Assembly (NCBI GenBank): GCA_964517495.1
Contig: CAZFER010000024.1
Span: 15,603 to 79,602, forward strand
DNA length: 64,000 nt
Direction of reading: 5' to 3'
Origin: CAZFER01 sp964517495
GTDB lineage: Bacteria > Hinthialibacterota > Hinthialibacteria > Hinthialibacterales > Hinthialibacteraceae
Below, in pieces: positions 44,248 through 52,892 of the stretch. The translations under genes were made by a program, and so were the position numbers. Under the pieces are notes generated by a model. It saw only the letters and a list, made by a program, of their open reading frames with translations, was not told the DNA's origin and did not search any database. Within the stretch, counting starts at the first letter, position 1, and every line of letters begins with the position of its first letter.

Positions 44248-44334
44248 CGGAGGGGGTGGGATTCGAACCCACGATACGCTTTCACGTATGCCGGTTTAGC
44301 AAACCGGTGCCTTCAGCCGCTCGGCCACCCCTCC
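44248..44334 (-). tRNA. tRNA-Ser (GCU anticodon)
   Basis: Minus strand: acceptor GGAGGGG (44328-44334) pairs with CCCCTCC, discriminator G at 44248, TGGCCGAG D-arm start, anticodon stem CCGGTTT/AAACCGG around GCT (complement of 44298-44300), a long variable arm (ATACGTGAAAGCGTAT) and T-arm GTGGGTTCGAATCCCAC. The long variable arm identifies a class II serine tRNA. CCA is not encoded. Confidence 0.96.
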
Positions 44335-44389
44335 AAATAATTTTCTATGTAAAGATCGAACCAAATGTATTCGGTTAAGGCAAATCAAT

Positions 44390-44477
44390 CGGTGGGGGTG
44401 GGATTCGAACCCACGGTACGCTTTCACGCACGCCGGTTTTCAAGACCGGTGCCTTAAACCAACTCGGCCACCCCACC
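44390..44477 (-). tRNA. tRNA-Ser (UGA anticodon)
   Basis: Minus strand: acceptor GGTGGGG (44471-44477) with CCCCACC, discriminator G at 44390, TGGCCGAG, anticodon TGA (complement of 44440-44442) inside CCGGTCT/AAACCGG-like stem, long variable arm GTGCGTGAAAGCGTAC and T-arm GTGGGTTCGAATCCCAC. It is 55 bases upstream of the other tRNA-Ser on the same strand, so they are probably co-transcribed. Confidence 0.96.
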
Positions 44478-44614
44478 CGCATTATTATCGGATTGATGTT
44501 GTCCAAACAGTAGTTATAGCCAGAAAATAGACTTTTTTCAAGCAATAAGGTGAGGAAATAGGGTAACAAAACCTTATTTTCCTGTTTAATCCCCTAAAAG
44601 GTTTCTTTTTTTGT

Positions 44615-44644
44615 TTGACGAACTAGCCTTAAATTCGATATAAT
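44615..44644 (+). promoter_or_regulatory. Near-consensus sigma-70-type promoter
   Basis: TTGACG (44615-44620), an 18-base spacer and TATAAT (44639-44644), 57 bases upstream of the TPR gene start. The best promoter match in the window; expected to drive the TPR gene and the CsgG-like/FGE gene behind it. Confidence 0.8.
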
Positions 44645-44701
44645 AAAACTAAGTGTGTTCATCGTGGCTATGCAACCAACCATAAAAAAAGGGCAACCAT
44701 T

Positions 44702-45496
44702 ATGATGAAAATACCATGGTTCGATAAACGTTTATCCATCCGGTTAAGCATCGTATTTTTATGCTTTTTGGGGATGATGGCTATTAATTATGCCTCTGCG
44801 GATTTGGTTAGTACGGCCAAAGGGACTATTGAATGCCGTATTTTGGAGGATTCCGCAGAAGTTGTTGTCATTGAAACGGTTGCCAGAGAGTATATTGTCA
44901 TCGATAAATCGAAAGTGACATCCGTAAAAAAAGAGCCACCCGAAGAATATTTTTACCGGCGAGCTAAGTTCCATGAAGAGGAAAATGAGGAAAATCAGGC
45001 TTTGATGGATTATGTCGAGGTGATCAATCGCAATCCTGACCACCAAGAAGCCCAGGAAGGTATCGAAGAAATTCGGTACCGCCGAAATAAACGAAAGTGG
45101 GAACAGGGTATTCAACAGGCTTCCAATTACTTGAATGAAGATAGATATTGGAAAGCCTTGGATCAATATAAAAAAGTGCTGGATATGCAGCCGGAAGAAC
45201 GAGTGGCTCGGCAGATTGTTAACCGTATGAGCAAGGTTCATTCCCAATTGGCCTATTTATTTTATGACCACAGCGCAGAGGAATTTGCTATTTTGGAATT
45301 AGCCAAGGCCGAAGAGTTAAACCCTGAGAATGCAGAGATTTATTACGTTTTAGCCCGGTTACATGAACACAATGGTAAATTGGAACTTGCCCGCTTGGAA
45401 TATGAACGAGCACTAGAATTGGACCCCAACCATTCACTGGCGCGTAACAAATTAATGAATCTTATTAACCGTATGCGTGGTATTAGCAGGCGTTGA
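44702..45496 (+). CDS. Exported TPR-repeat protein
   Basis: 264 residues. A hydrophobic signal segment (about 14-32, ending near NYASAD) is followed by a small beta domain (TIECRILEDSAEVVVIETVA, residues about 42-61) and helical TPR repeats to the C-terminus, clearest at the end (AEIYYVLARLHEHNGKLELA, LEYERALELDPNHSLARN). It is the first gene behind the promoter at 44615 and precedes the CsgG-like/FGE-domain gene by 49 bases. A role as a periplasmic scaffold is inferred from TPRs and export only. Confidence 0.82.
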   Translation: MMKIPWFDKRLSIRLSIVFLCFLGMMAINYASADLVSTAKGTIECRILEDSAEVVVIETVAREYIVIDKSKVTSVKKEPPEEYFYRRAKFHEEENEENQALMDYVEVINRNPDHQEAQEGIEEIRYRRNKRKWEQGIQQASNYLNEDRYWKALDQYKKVLDMQPEERVARQIVNRMSKVHSQLAYLFYDHSAEEFAILELAKAEELNPENAEIYYVLARLHEHNGKLELARLEYERALELDPNHSLARNKLMNLINRMRGISRR

Positions 45497-45545
45497 AACC
45501 ACTGAATTTACTGTGTTTAATCCAGCGAGAAATTAAACGGCTTTT

Positions 45546-46790
45546 ATGTGTCGTCTTTCAATATTTCTTTTTATAACAATTCTTTTAATCTCTCCCCAAC
45601 AGGTTCGAGCAGAGGATAAAGCCAAAATACCACCTTTGCTGGTGATTACCGAATTGCGTATTTTGGGTGAAAAGGCCTCAATGGCGGAAACCCGGGCATT
45701 TACTGAATTTATCCGCAAAGAAATAGAAGAAACAGGCTTATACCGTGTTTTAAGCCATTCATCCATGATGGCAATTATCAAAGCCAATAAATTTCCTTAT
45801 CCCTGCCATGAGTTGCTATGTTTTTCGTCCTTAGGGAAGCTACTTGGGGCGGACCAGATCCTGGCCGGACATTTTCAGCGTAGACAGGGTAAAATGGAAA
45901 TCACCTTGCGGTTGATGGACGTCAAAAAGGTTGAGATCATCAACACGGCCTACCGTGAAACCCCTACTTTGAGCGAAGTGGAACTGTTGGGAAAATGGGG
46001 AAGAGACCTTATATATGAAACCTTTAAGATCGACCCGGAAGAGATTAAAAAAAGGCGTAAAGAAGAGCAACAACCAAGAGTGAAGACCGAAAAAGAACAA
46101 GAGATTCCACCTGAGATCAAATATAAACATCCGGGCATGATTTATATTCCTGCAGGTGAAACTCGTGTTGGTTCATCCAATGGGGATCCCAGTGAACGCC
46201 CTCCACATACGGTGAAGGTTGATGCTTTTTATATAGGAAAATATGAGGTGAGAAACGCGGAGTATCTGGAATTTGTCGAAGCCACTGGCCATCGAACTCC
46301 GTTTCATTGGAAAGATGGCAAAATTCCAAATGGTTTGGATAACCATCCGGTAACGTGGGTATCTTATGAAGATGCCGAAGCCTATTGCAAATGGAAAAAC
46401 GCTCGGCTCCCCACCGAAGCAGAATGGGAAATGGCTGCCCATGGCCCTACGTCTCAAGTATACCCTTGGGGTGACCGTTTTTCGCCCAAGCATGCCAACA
46501 CCTGGGAAGCGGGACGCGGCGAGACCGCACCGGTGGGTGTGTTTGAGATGGGGAAAAGCCCCTTTGGGGTGATGGACATGGCGGGAAATGTCTTCGAGTG
46601 GGTCGCCGACTTCTTTAAACCCTACCCTGGTTCAACGGAAAAGCTAAACGATTATGACAAATTTCTGCGTGTGTTGAGGGGAGGCTCATGGAACTTTAAC
46701 GCCTATTACGCCCGCACCACCCACCGTTTCGCCAGGTCCGGCGGCGAACGAGGCCGGACGTATGGCTTCCGGATTGTGCAGCCGGATTGA
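45546..46790 (+). CDS. Exported protein with CsgG-like N-terminal and FGE-sulfatase-type C-terminal domain
   Basis: 414 residues with a signal peptide ending near QVRAED (about 22). Residues 25-155 resemble CsgG/TPR-associated alpha-beta domains (IRKEIEETGLYRVLSHSSMM, LGKLLGADQILAGHFQ, ITLRLMDVKKVEI) that sense or bind a regulatory partner. A charged linker (residues about 160-190) leads to an FGE-sulfatase/SUMF1 fold: MIYIPAGETRVGSS, VDAFYIGKYEVRNAEYLEF, VSYEDAEAYCKW, LPTEAEWEMAA, DMAGNVFEWVADF and VLRGGSWNFNAYYARTTH. The two active-site cysteines of true formylglycine-generating enzymes are missing at the end, so it probably binds a ligand or partner and does not activate the sulfatase at 58488. 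Confidence 0.83.
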   Translation: MCRLSIFLFITILLISPQQVRAEDKAKIPPLLVITELRILGEKASMAETRAFTEFIRKEIEETGLYRVLSHSSMMAIIKANKFPYPCHELLCFSSLGKLLGADQILAGHFQRRQGKMEITLRLMDVKKVEIINTAYRETPTLSEVELLGKWGRDLIYETFKIDPEEIKKRRKEEQQPRVKTEKEQEIPPEIKYKHPGMIYIPAGETRVGSSNGDPSERPPHTVKVDAFYIGKYEVRNAEYLEFVEATGHRTPFHWKDGKIPNGLDNHPVTWVSYEDAEAYCKWKNARLPTEAEWEMAAHGPTSQVYPWGDRFSPKHANTWEAGRGETAPVGVFEMGKSPFGVMDMAGNVFEWVADFFKPYPGSTEKLNDYDKFLRVLRGGSWNFNAYYARTTHRFARSGGERGRTYGFRIVQPD

Positions 46791-46875
46791 TTGATTCGAG
46801 ATATTTTTGACTATACGTTATGAAATATTAAACTTCCTTTCGAGTTTCTCCTGAGTCAGCACTTCTTCCTTACTG

Positions 46876-46900
46876 ACGCCCCGGTAAAAAGTCGGGGCGT
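46876..46900 (+). terminator. Terminator hairpin after the CsgG-like/FGE gene
   Basis: ACGCCCCG (46876-46883) and CGGGGCGT (46893-46900) with a nine-base loop, 86 bases after the stop. The T-tail is poor (CTATCATT), so efficiency may be modest. Confidence 0.55.
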
Positions 46901-46948
46901 CTATCATTAGACAATTTTCATTTTCCCCATCCTTCAAAATTGATTGAA

Positions 46949-47095
46949 TTAATGCGGATGAACAATGTTGAATCGATTCACGTTGACAATTCCACCTTCT
47001 CTTAAATTACTTCGAGTATTAAAGAGGTAAATATATTCACGGATAAACCAAACAAGGCCATTAGCACTGGCGAATCCTATTCGGTTTGTGTTAAA
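46949..47095 (-). pseudogene. Possible short coding remnant in the gap before the second Gfo/Idh gene
   Basis: A 48-codon frame between stops, with no start, reads RIGFASANGLVWFIREYIYL then NTRSNLREGGIVNVNRFNI. It is protein-like but too short for a family call. An alternative frame (LSVNIFTSLI) resembles part of the remnant at 42840-43112. Besides this and the hairpin at 46876 the 313-base gap shows nothing else. Confidence 0.2.
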
Positions 47096-47145
47096 TTAGA
47101 GAAATGGTTTGGCCATCCTCTCAATCCAACAAGGAGACTACCAGA

Positions 47146-48498
47146 ATGAAGACAACACCACACAAATCAAATCGGCGTGATTTTGTAAAACAGTCAGCGC
47201 TGGCCACACCGGTTTTTATGTTTGCCCCTACGCATGTATTGGGGCGGGAAGGCTCTAAAGCGCCCAGTGATAAACTGGCGATCGTTGCTATCGGAGTGGG
47301 AGGACGAGGGGGTCATAACTTAGGCCAATTTGATGATGAAAAAATTCTCGCCCTTTGTGATGTGGATGAAGAAAGGGCGGCGAAATCGTTTAACAAACAT
47401 GAAAAACTTCCAAAATACCAAGATTTTCGGGACATGCTGGATAAGGAAAAAAACTATGATGCCGTGGTGGTCAGCACGCCGGATCATACCCATGCCGTCG
47501 CCGCCATGGCGGCCATCGAGCGTTATAAGCATGTATATGTGGAAAAACCGCTGGCGCATACCATCCACGAAGTCCGTGCCTTAATGAAAGCCGCCAGAAA
47601 ACATAACGTTCAAACTCAATTGGGAAATCAAGGCCATTCTTATAACGATATTCGCAAAATATGCGAATGGGTGTGGTCGGGCGCTATTGGTGAAGTGAAA
47701 GAAGTTCAAGCATGGTATACGCGTTCATATGGGAATGGAAAACCTCGCCCGGAAGAAACACCACCCGTTCCCAAAACCTTGAATTGGGATTTATGGCTGG
47801 GGCCAGCCGCTTATCGACCTTATCATTCTGCCTATCTGCCCGGGAGTTGGCGAAGCTGGTCTGATTTTGGGACCGGTGTGTTGGGTGATTGGGTGTGCCA
47901 TATATTGGACCCAACCTTTTGGGCACTGAAATTACGCACTCCGATTGCTATCACAGCCTATAACAAAGATAACGATTATTCACCTGAACGTTTCGCCGTT
48001 TCCTCAAAAATTGAATATGAATTTGCCGCACGGCATACAGCCCGGGGTAAGATGCCGCCCGTCAAAGTGACTTGGTATTATGGAGAAGCCTTTGAGCATC
48101 CTCTCCTTGAAGGTTTGAAATTAAACGATTGGAACCAAAAAGCGGGAGCCCTTTTGATTGGAGATAAAGGCGCTATTTTACACGGTTCTCATGGCGGCGG
48201 TGGTGCGAAGATACTCCCCGAATCACGGGCGAAAGAAATTGATAAACCGAAAGCAATTATCCCGCGTGTCGATGGTGGGCACCATCAGGATTGGATTCGT
48301 GCCTGTAAGGAAGGCAAACCGGCGAGTTCCAATTTTACTTATGGCGGCCCATTAACTGAATTAGCCCTGCTGGGGGTAATCGCCACTGTTTTTGATAGAG
48401 AGAGATTGGAATGGGATTACGCCAAGCGTAAATTCACCAATAATGAAAAGGCGACGGAGTATACCCAGTCGCCCTATCGGAAAGGTTGGAGTTTATAA
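47146..48498 (+). CDS. Tat-exported Gfo/Idh/MocA family oxidoreductase
   Basis: 450 residues from the ATG at 47146, which has AAGGAG about ten bases upstream; the frame opens at 47104 but the extra 14 residues precede the leader. The twin-arginine leader is SNRRDFVKQSALATPVF. Rossmann motif AIVAIGVGGRGGHN, dinucleotide-pocket VVVSTPDHTHAVAAM, and VEKPLAHT (EKP box) follow, then GNQGHSYNDIRK. The C-terminal domain is large with HHQDWIRACKEGKP, typical for this exported subfamily expanded in PVC bacteria. It is not a close copy of the gene at 12298. It converges with the TolC gene at 48528; no strong terminator lies between. Confidence 0.9.
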   Translation: MKTTPHKSNRRDFVKQSALATPVFMFAPTHVLGREGSKAPSDKLAIVAIGVGGRGGHNLGQFDDEKILALCDVDEERAAKSFNKHEKLPKYQDFRDMLDKEKNYDAVVVSTPDHTHAVAAMAAIERYKHVYVEKPLAHTIHEVRALMKAARKHNVQTQLGNQGHSYNDIRKICEWVWSGAIGEVKEVQAWYTRSYGNGKPRPEETPPVPKTLNWDLWLGPAAYRPYHSAYLPGSWRSWSDFGTGVLGDWVCHILDPTFWALKLRTPIAITAYNKDNDYSPERFAVSSKIEYEFAARHTARGKMPPVKVTWYYGEAFEHPLLEGLKLNDWNQKAGALLIGDKGAILHGSHGGGGAKILPESRAKEIDKPKAIIPRVDGGHHQDWIRACKEGKPASSNFTYGGPLTELALLGVIATVFDRERLEWDYAKRKFTNNEKATEYTQSPYRKGWSL

Positions 48499-48527
48499 GG
48501 AATTATTCCCCCTATCGGTTCATTTTC

Positions 48528-49973
48528 TTATTCAATCGTTTCCAACCATTGCATGGATTGGTATTTATCAGCTTCAGTGGGGATGATACCAACTGCATAA
48601 ATGAGTTGTGCATATAACTTAAGAAAACCATACCGTGTGGTCACCACATTGGTGTCGGCTTCCACTTTTTCTGTCAATGCCTGAGTTACATCCAAACTAT
48701 CGGCTAATCCTTCTTCATAAAGATTAAGGAAACGCTCGTGGTTTTCCTTGGCCACTTCAGCGGCTTCCAAGGCAATTTCCAGATTGCGCCGTTCTTCCTG
48801 AAGCGCTAATGCTGATTGTTCAATCAGGCTTTGCACACCACGAATGGTGTTTTCATACCGCTTGCGCTGGGCTTCCAGTTGCTCTTTGGTGCGTTTCACC
48901 TTGGTGACTTTTCGCAATCCTTCAAAGAGTGGGATTTCCACTCCTGCGCGTAATGACCATTCTTCATCTTCCAAATACATCCCACCCGTATCGTTAAATC
49001 CCCATGAACCACCCACACTAATCCGGGGATAGAATTCACCACGTGCAATGGAAACCGATTCATGAGTTTGTTTGACCAGCGTAGAAGCTACTTTGATTGA
49101 AGGATTTTCTTTTTCGGCTGTTTGAAAAAGTTCATCGTAGCCTTTTAAGGTTGTTTCAACTTCTTCAGGAGGTGTGTATGAAGCCAACGCCCCACTCTTG
49201 ACCTGATGGCGGTCCACCATTGGCAGCCCCATAACCTGATTAAGTACAACCTGCGCCCTCTCAAGCGCGATTTCTGCGGATACAACATCACGCATGGCGG
49301 AAGAACGGGTGAGCTGCGCCCGCAGAACATCGGTGCGAATGCGCAAGCCAACTTCAAAACTGGTTGTTGCAGTTTGAAGTTGTTTTTTCGCTAACAACAA
49401 CCGCTGGTTTTGAACACCGAGCAATTCTTTGGCGCGCAATACATCCAAATAGGCACTTACTGTATCGAATACAACTTGTTGCTCCTGACCGATTTCCTGC
49501 CATCCTGCGGCTTCCATACGCAAATCAGCCAGATTAATGGCGCCTAATACACTGCGGTCATATAAAAGCTGAGTAAATTGGAAGGTATTTGACCAGTTAG
49601 CCCCGGTAAATCCCAGTTCATCCGGATCAAATCCAGTTCCCTGTCCCGGTTGGCTGGGAATATCAAAGTCGAATCGTTCCGAATCACTTTTTAAGACCTG
49701 AAAAGCAAATGAGAATTGGGGATAATAGGCGCTGGCCGTTTCACGCTTTTGCAGTTTGGAAGCATTGGTGTCACGGCGAATCGCTTGCAATTCACGATTA
49801 TATTCCAGGGAATTGGATATCGCTTCAGAAAGCGAAAGAACACTGGTTTGGCTATTTTCAGCTATCGTGGAGAAGATACTTAAGTTGAATAACAACACAA
49901 TCCCGATGAAACAAGAAAAAGTATGGTTTTTTTGTCGAATTGATTGAATTATTTTTCGATTTTTGCGAATCAT
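48528..49973 (-). CDS. TolC-family outer membrane efflux protein
   Basis: 481 residues with a signal-type N-terminal hydrophobic stretch (about 18-38, ending near AENSQTS). Long alternating heptad helices and beta segments give the TolC repeat pattern: LSLSEAISNSLEYNRELQAI at the start, ANWSNTFQFTQLLYDRS, VSAYLDVLRAKELLGVQNQR, RTDVLRAQLTRSSAMRD and DSLDVTQALTEKVEAD. TolC proteins form trimeric outer-membrane channels for efflux pumps or type I secretion, so this cell has an outer membrane. No adaptor or inner-membrane pump gene is adjacent. GGAGA ribosome binding site six bases from ATG. Confidence 0.92.
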   Translation of the reverse strand: MIRKNRKIIQSIRQKNHTFSCFIGIVLLFNLSIFSTIAENSQTSVLSLSEAISNSLEYNRELQAIRRDTNASKLQKRETASAYYPQFSFAFQVLKSDSERFDFDIPSQPGQGTGFDPDELGFTGANWSNTFQFTQLLYDRSVLGAINLADLRMEAAGWQEIGQEQQVVFDTVSAYLDVLRAKELLGVQNQRLLLAKKQLQTATTSFEVGLRIRTDVLRAQLTRSSAMRDVVSAEIALERAQVVLNQVMGLPMVDRHQVKSGALASYTPPEEVETTLKGYDELFQTAEKENPSIKVASTLVKQTHESVSIARGEFYPRISVGGSWGFNDTGGMYLEDEEWSLRAGVEIPLFEGLRKVTKVKRTKEQLEAQRKRYENTIRGVQSLIEQSALALQEERRNLEIALEAAEVAKENHERFLNLYEEGLADSLDVTQALTEKVEADTNVVTTRYGFLKLYAQLIYAVGIIPTEADKYQSMQWLETIE

Positions 49974-50182
49974 CTATCTCTCCATTTTCTCTTCTGTTTA
50001 AGCGTGCATGCAAAATGATATGTGGACATTATTGTACAAAAACCCAGGAATTCAAAGAAACAAATCACATCATTTATCCCAATTTACAAATCCATAACGC
50101 TTGACATTCTTGCCGTGCATACCAAAAATGCCTAAAACCCTCCTTTTGTTGGGGGATTTCAGTTGGTATGGAGGAAAGTCAC

Positions 50183-52429
50183 GTGGAACAAGCATTAAAT
50201 AACCCTTTAAAAAAAGAACGTATGTTCGAAGGTGTAACGTGGTATCATTGGGTCGTATTGATCATTGCATCATGCGGATGGTTATTCGACTGCATGGACC
50301 AGCGGATTTTTGTGTTGGCCCGTGAAGCCTCGCTTACAGAGTTGTTAGGGGCGGATGCTGCACGGGATGTCATCAACTTTTATGGGACAGTGGCCACTAC
50401 CTGCCTGATTTTAGGCTGGGCCACCGGTGGTATTGTTTTCGGGATATTCAGCGATAAATACGGACGGGTTAAAACCATGGTTTTAACCTTGTTGGTCTAT
50501 TCTGGATTTACCGGTTTATCCGCCCTGTCCATTGGCTGGATTGATTTCTGCATCTATCGATTTCTAGTTGGTTTGGGAGTCGGGGGGATGTTCGGCGCGG
50601 CGACCACCTTAATTGCCGAAAGCGTTCCTTCAAAAGTTCGTTCGTTGGCGCTGGGATCACTGCAGGCGCTTTCCGCTTTGGGCAACATCCTGGGTTCGTT
50701 TATTGCCTTGAAAATTACACCTGAAGTGCCTTTGAATTTCCTTGGTTGGGATATGTCCGGTTGGCGGGCGATCTTTTTGGTCGGCATCTTACCGGCTTTG
50801 CTTATCATCCCCATCATCACCATATTACGGGAGCCGGAACCCTGGAAGCGTGCCCGCGAGCATGCAGCAACCGGTCATGTGGATAAACAGATGGGGACCT
50901 TCAAGGATCTCTTTAGAACCAATCCCTGGCGCCGTAACACCATCGTTGGCTTGTGTTTGGGTGTTTCTGGAATGATTGGCTTGTGGGGAATTGGATTCTT
51001 CTCACCCGAATTAATCACCCGGGCGTTAAGCGATAAACCACTGGTTGAAGAGGATATCAAAAATCCCAATTCGATGATGATTAATCTACGGGATGAGGAT
51101 CATTATTTATCCCGGTATCTAAAGATAAGGTTCTCTCAGGATGCGAGGGAGTCCATCAACTCTTACAGCACCGATTATTGGAAGCTCACGGCAGATGATA
51201 TTCTTAAAGTGGAAACCTTATGCACCGCTATTCAGGAACAAGGTGAAACAGAAGCACCTAGTCCTGGCAAACGCATATGGGAATTGCTCCCTGCCGATGC
51301 ACAAAACGCGGTTAGCAACGGTGCGGCAAATGATCAACAGATGACCGTATTGATTAATGGATTAAACACGATCATTCAAAATCGTGATTTCTATCAAACG
51401 GATGATTTCGCCGATGTGGATCTTTCTGTTTTGATTGAAGATATTCTGGAATTGGAACGGGATAAATTAACTGATGAAGAAATCATGATGTTTAACCGCA
51501 TGTTGCTTGAATCGGCCTTTTCGGAAACCATTCAAAACGATTTTCTGGCATTGCAGGAAATGTTGAAAGACGAGATCAATGAATTCCTCTCAACTCAACT
51601 GTATTATGACTATTCCTATTCGAATTTGATGGTAAAAATGAAAGAGGCGGAAGAGCCGATTTATCAGAATTTAAAAAGCAACCTCTCATCAGATTTGCAA
51701 AGAATGATTGATGCGTATGAAGTCACTCGTGAACCCACTGAAGAAGAACGCAATCTGTTAAAAGAGGAATTAAGCGGTGTTTTGGAAGAAGCGCAAGCAA
51801 AGGTGAAAGACAAAGACTTGATCGCGTTTATCGACTTTTCAATGGGTATTCGACATTTAATTGATCCCCCGGAACGTAAAGAAGACCAAAAGATCGAAAT
51901 CACTAACCGGTTTCTGTTGGAAAGTGTGTATACCGATGGCATGCGGAAAATCAAGGAATATGTGGGCCAGGTCCGTGCAAAAGGTACGATAATGCAAGAT
52001 GTTGGCTCATTCCTCGGCATGTTTTCATTCACCATGATTGCCACCTTCCTGGGACGGCGTTTGGCTTTCTTGTGTTCTTTTGCCTATTGTTTGGTGATCA
52101 CGATGTTCGTGTTCTATGCTCTTAATACGGAATGGCACGCTTACTGGATGCTTCCTCTTATGGGCTTCGGCCAGCTCGCGCTGTTCGGTGGGTATGCGAT
52201 TTACTTCCCGGAACTCTATCCTACACGTTTGCGAGGAACTGGCGTTGGGTTCTGCTACAATACCGTTCGTTATCTGGCTGCACCGTTCCCCATGCTACTA
52301 GGGTATTTGGCATTGATTCTGCCTTTCCGTACCGCAGCAGTGTTGATGTCTTTAATTTATCTGGTAGGTGCCATAGCCTTGATTTGGGCGCCGGAAACAA
52401 AAGGACAAGAATTGCCGGAGGATATATAA
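50183..52429 (+). CDS. MFS transporter with a roughly 310-residue insertion in the second half
   Basis: About 748 residues, far above the 400-500 usual for MFS. I choose the GTG at 50183, eight bases after a perfect GGAGG; the ATG at 50168 overlaps that site. The N-terminal half shows six membrane segments with the MFS loop motif GIFSDKYGRVKTM. Helix 7 (IVGLCLGVSGMIGLWGIGFF) is followed by a hydrophilic, acidic, helical stretch from about residue 284 to 595 (VLIEDILELERDKLTDEEIM, LLKEELSGVLEEAQAKVKD), and the remaining helices resume at MQDVGSFLGMFSFTMIATF. The C-terminus PETKGQELPE matches the sugar-porter tail. The insert would lie on the extracytoplasmic side. Sugar or organic-acid uptake is the likeliest function. 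Confidence 0.87.
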   Translation: MEQALNNPLKKERMFEGVTWYHWVVLIIASCGWLFDCMDQRIFVLAREASLTELLGADAARDVINFYGTVATTCLILGWATGGIVFGIFSDKYGRVKTMVLTLLVYSGFTGLSALSIGWIDFCIYRFLVGLGVGGMFGAATTLIAESVPSKVRSLALGSLQALSALGNILGSFIALKITPEVPLNFLGWDMSGWRAIFLVGILPALLIIPIITILREPEPWKRAREHAATGHVDKQMGTFKDLFRTNPWRRNTIVGLCLGVSGMIGLWGIGFFSPELITRALSDKPLVEEDIKNPNSMMINLRDEDHYLSRYLKIRFSQDARESINSYSTDYWKLTADDILKVETLCTAIQEQGETEAPSPGKRIWELLPADAQNAVSNGAANDQQMTVLINGLNTIIQNRDFYQTDDFADVDLSVLIEDILELERDKLTDEEIMMFNRMLLESAFSETIQNDFLALQEMLKDEINEFLSTQLYYDYSYSNLMVKMKEAEEPIYQNLKSNLSSDLQRMIDAYEVTREPTEEERNLLKEELSGVLEEAQAKVKDKDLIAFIDFSMGIRHLIDPPERKEDQKIEITNRFLLESVYTDGMRKIKEYVGQVRAKGTIMQDVGSFLGMFSFTMIATFLGRRLAFLCSFAYCLVITMFVFYALNTEWHAYWMLPLMGFGQLALFGGYAIYFPELYPTRLRGTGVGFCYNTVRYLAAPFPMLLGYLALILPFRTAAVLMSLIYLVGAIALIWAPETKGQELPEDI

Positions 52430-52462
52430 TCATATAAATTCGAATCACAAATTATCATTCAT

Positions 52463-52491
52463 AGGGGCGGCATTCTTAGCCGCCCCTTTTT
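52463..52491 (+). terminator. Rho-independent terminator after the MFS gene
   Basis: AGGGGCGGC (52463-52471) and GCCGCCCCT (52479-52487) with a seven-base loop, followed by a T-run. It begins 34 bases after the stop codon. Confidence 0.92.
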
Positions 52492-52674
52492 CTGTTTGAT
52501 ATTTCTAAACACAGATTTGAGGATCAAGATCAGATTACTAGCAGTAAATGTTCAAATGAATGACTTTATATCAACCCGACCCTGAGTTATGGATTGATTT
52601 TCAGCAAAGAAAAGGATGTAAATATTTCTTCAGGAAAGAAACAATGATTAATACACATGTGAATTATACAATAG

Positions 52675-52841
52675 GAATATAATGGGAAGTTTTATATTAT
52701 TGAAATGTACCGGCTCGAATTTGCCAGGAAGCTGGGGAATCATATTTTGCTCCTGAAACAGTGGAGCATATTCAAAAACTGATAGCCGGCAATAAACAAC
52801 CTGATAAATATATTGAAACGCCTGTTTATGTCTATAATTGA
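52675..52841 (+). pseudogene. Frameshifted fragment of a YgiT-type zinc-finger antitoxin
   Basis: In the gap between the MFS terminator and the BASS gene, the plus strand reads NGKFYIIE in one frame and, after loss of one A in GAAATG near 52704, NVPARICQEAGESYFAPETV then HIQKLIAGNKQPDKYIETPV in the next, ending at TGA 52839-52841. YIIENVPAxxCxxCGExYFxPETVxxIQ ... IETPVY is the second half of YgiT/MqsA-type zinc-finger antitoxins; the second CxxC cysteine is already replaced (CQEA). No partner toxin is present upstream. The rest of 52492-52892 holds nothing that I recognise. Confidence 0.65.
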
Positions 52842-52892
52842 AATGATTGGATTTCTTCACGCGGAGAGGATGGAGAAAAATCAACTGATTTA

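Noticed and set aside
44375..44569. 64-codon minus-strand frame
   Set aside because: It overlaps the tRNA-Ser(UGA) gene.
45546..46790. Formylglycine-generating enzyme that would activate the sulfatase at 58488
   Set aside because: The active-site cysteines are absent from the FGE-type domain.
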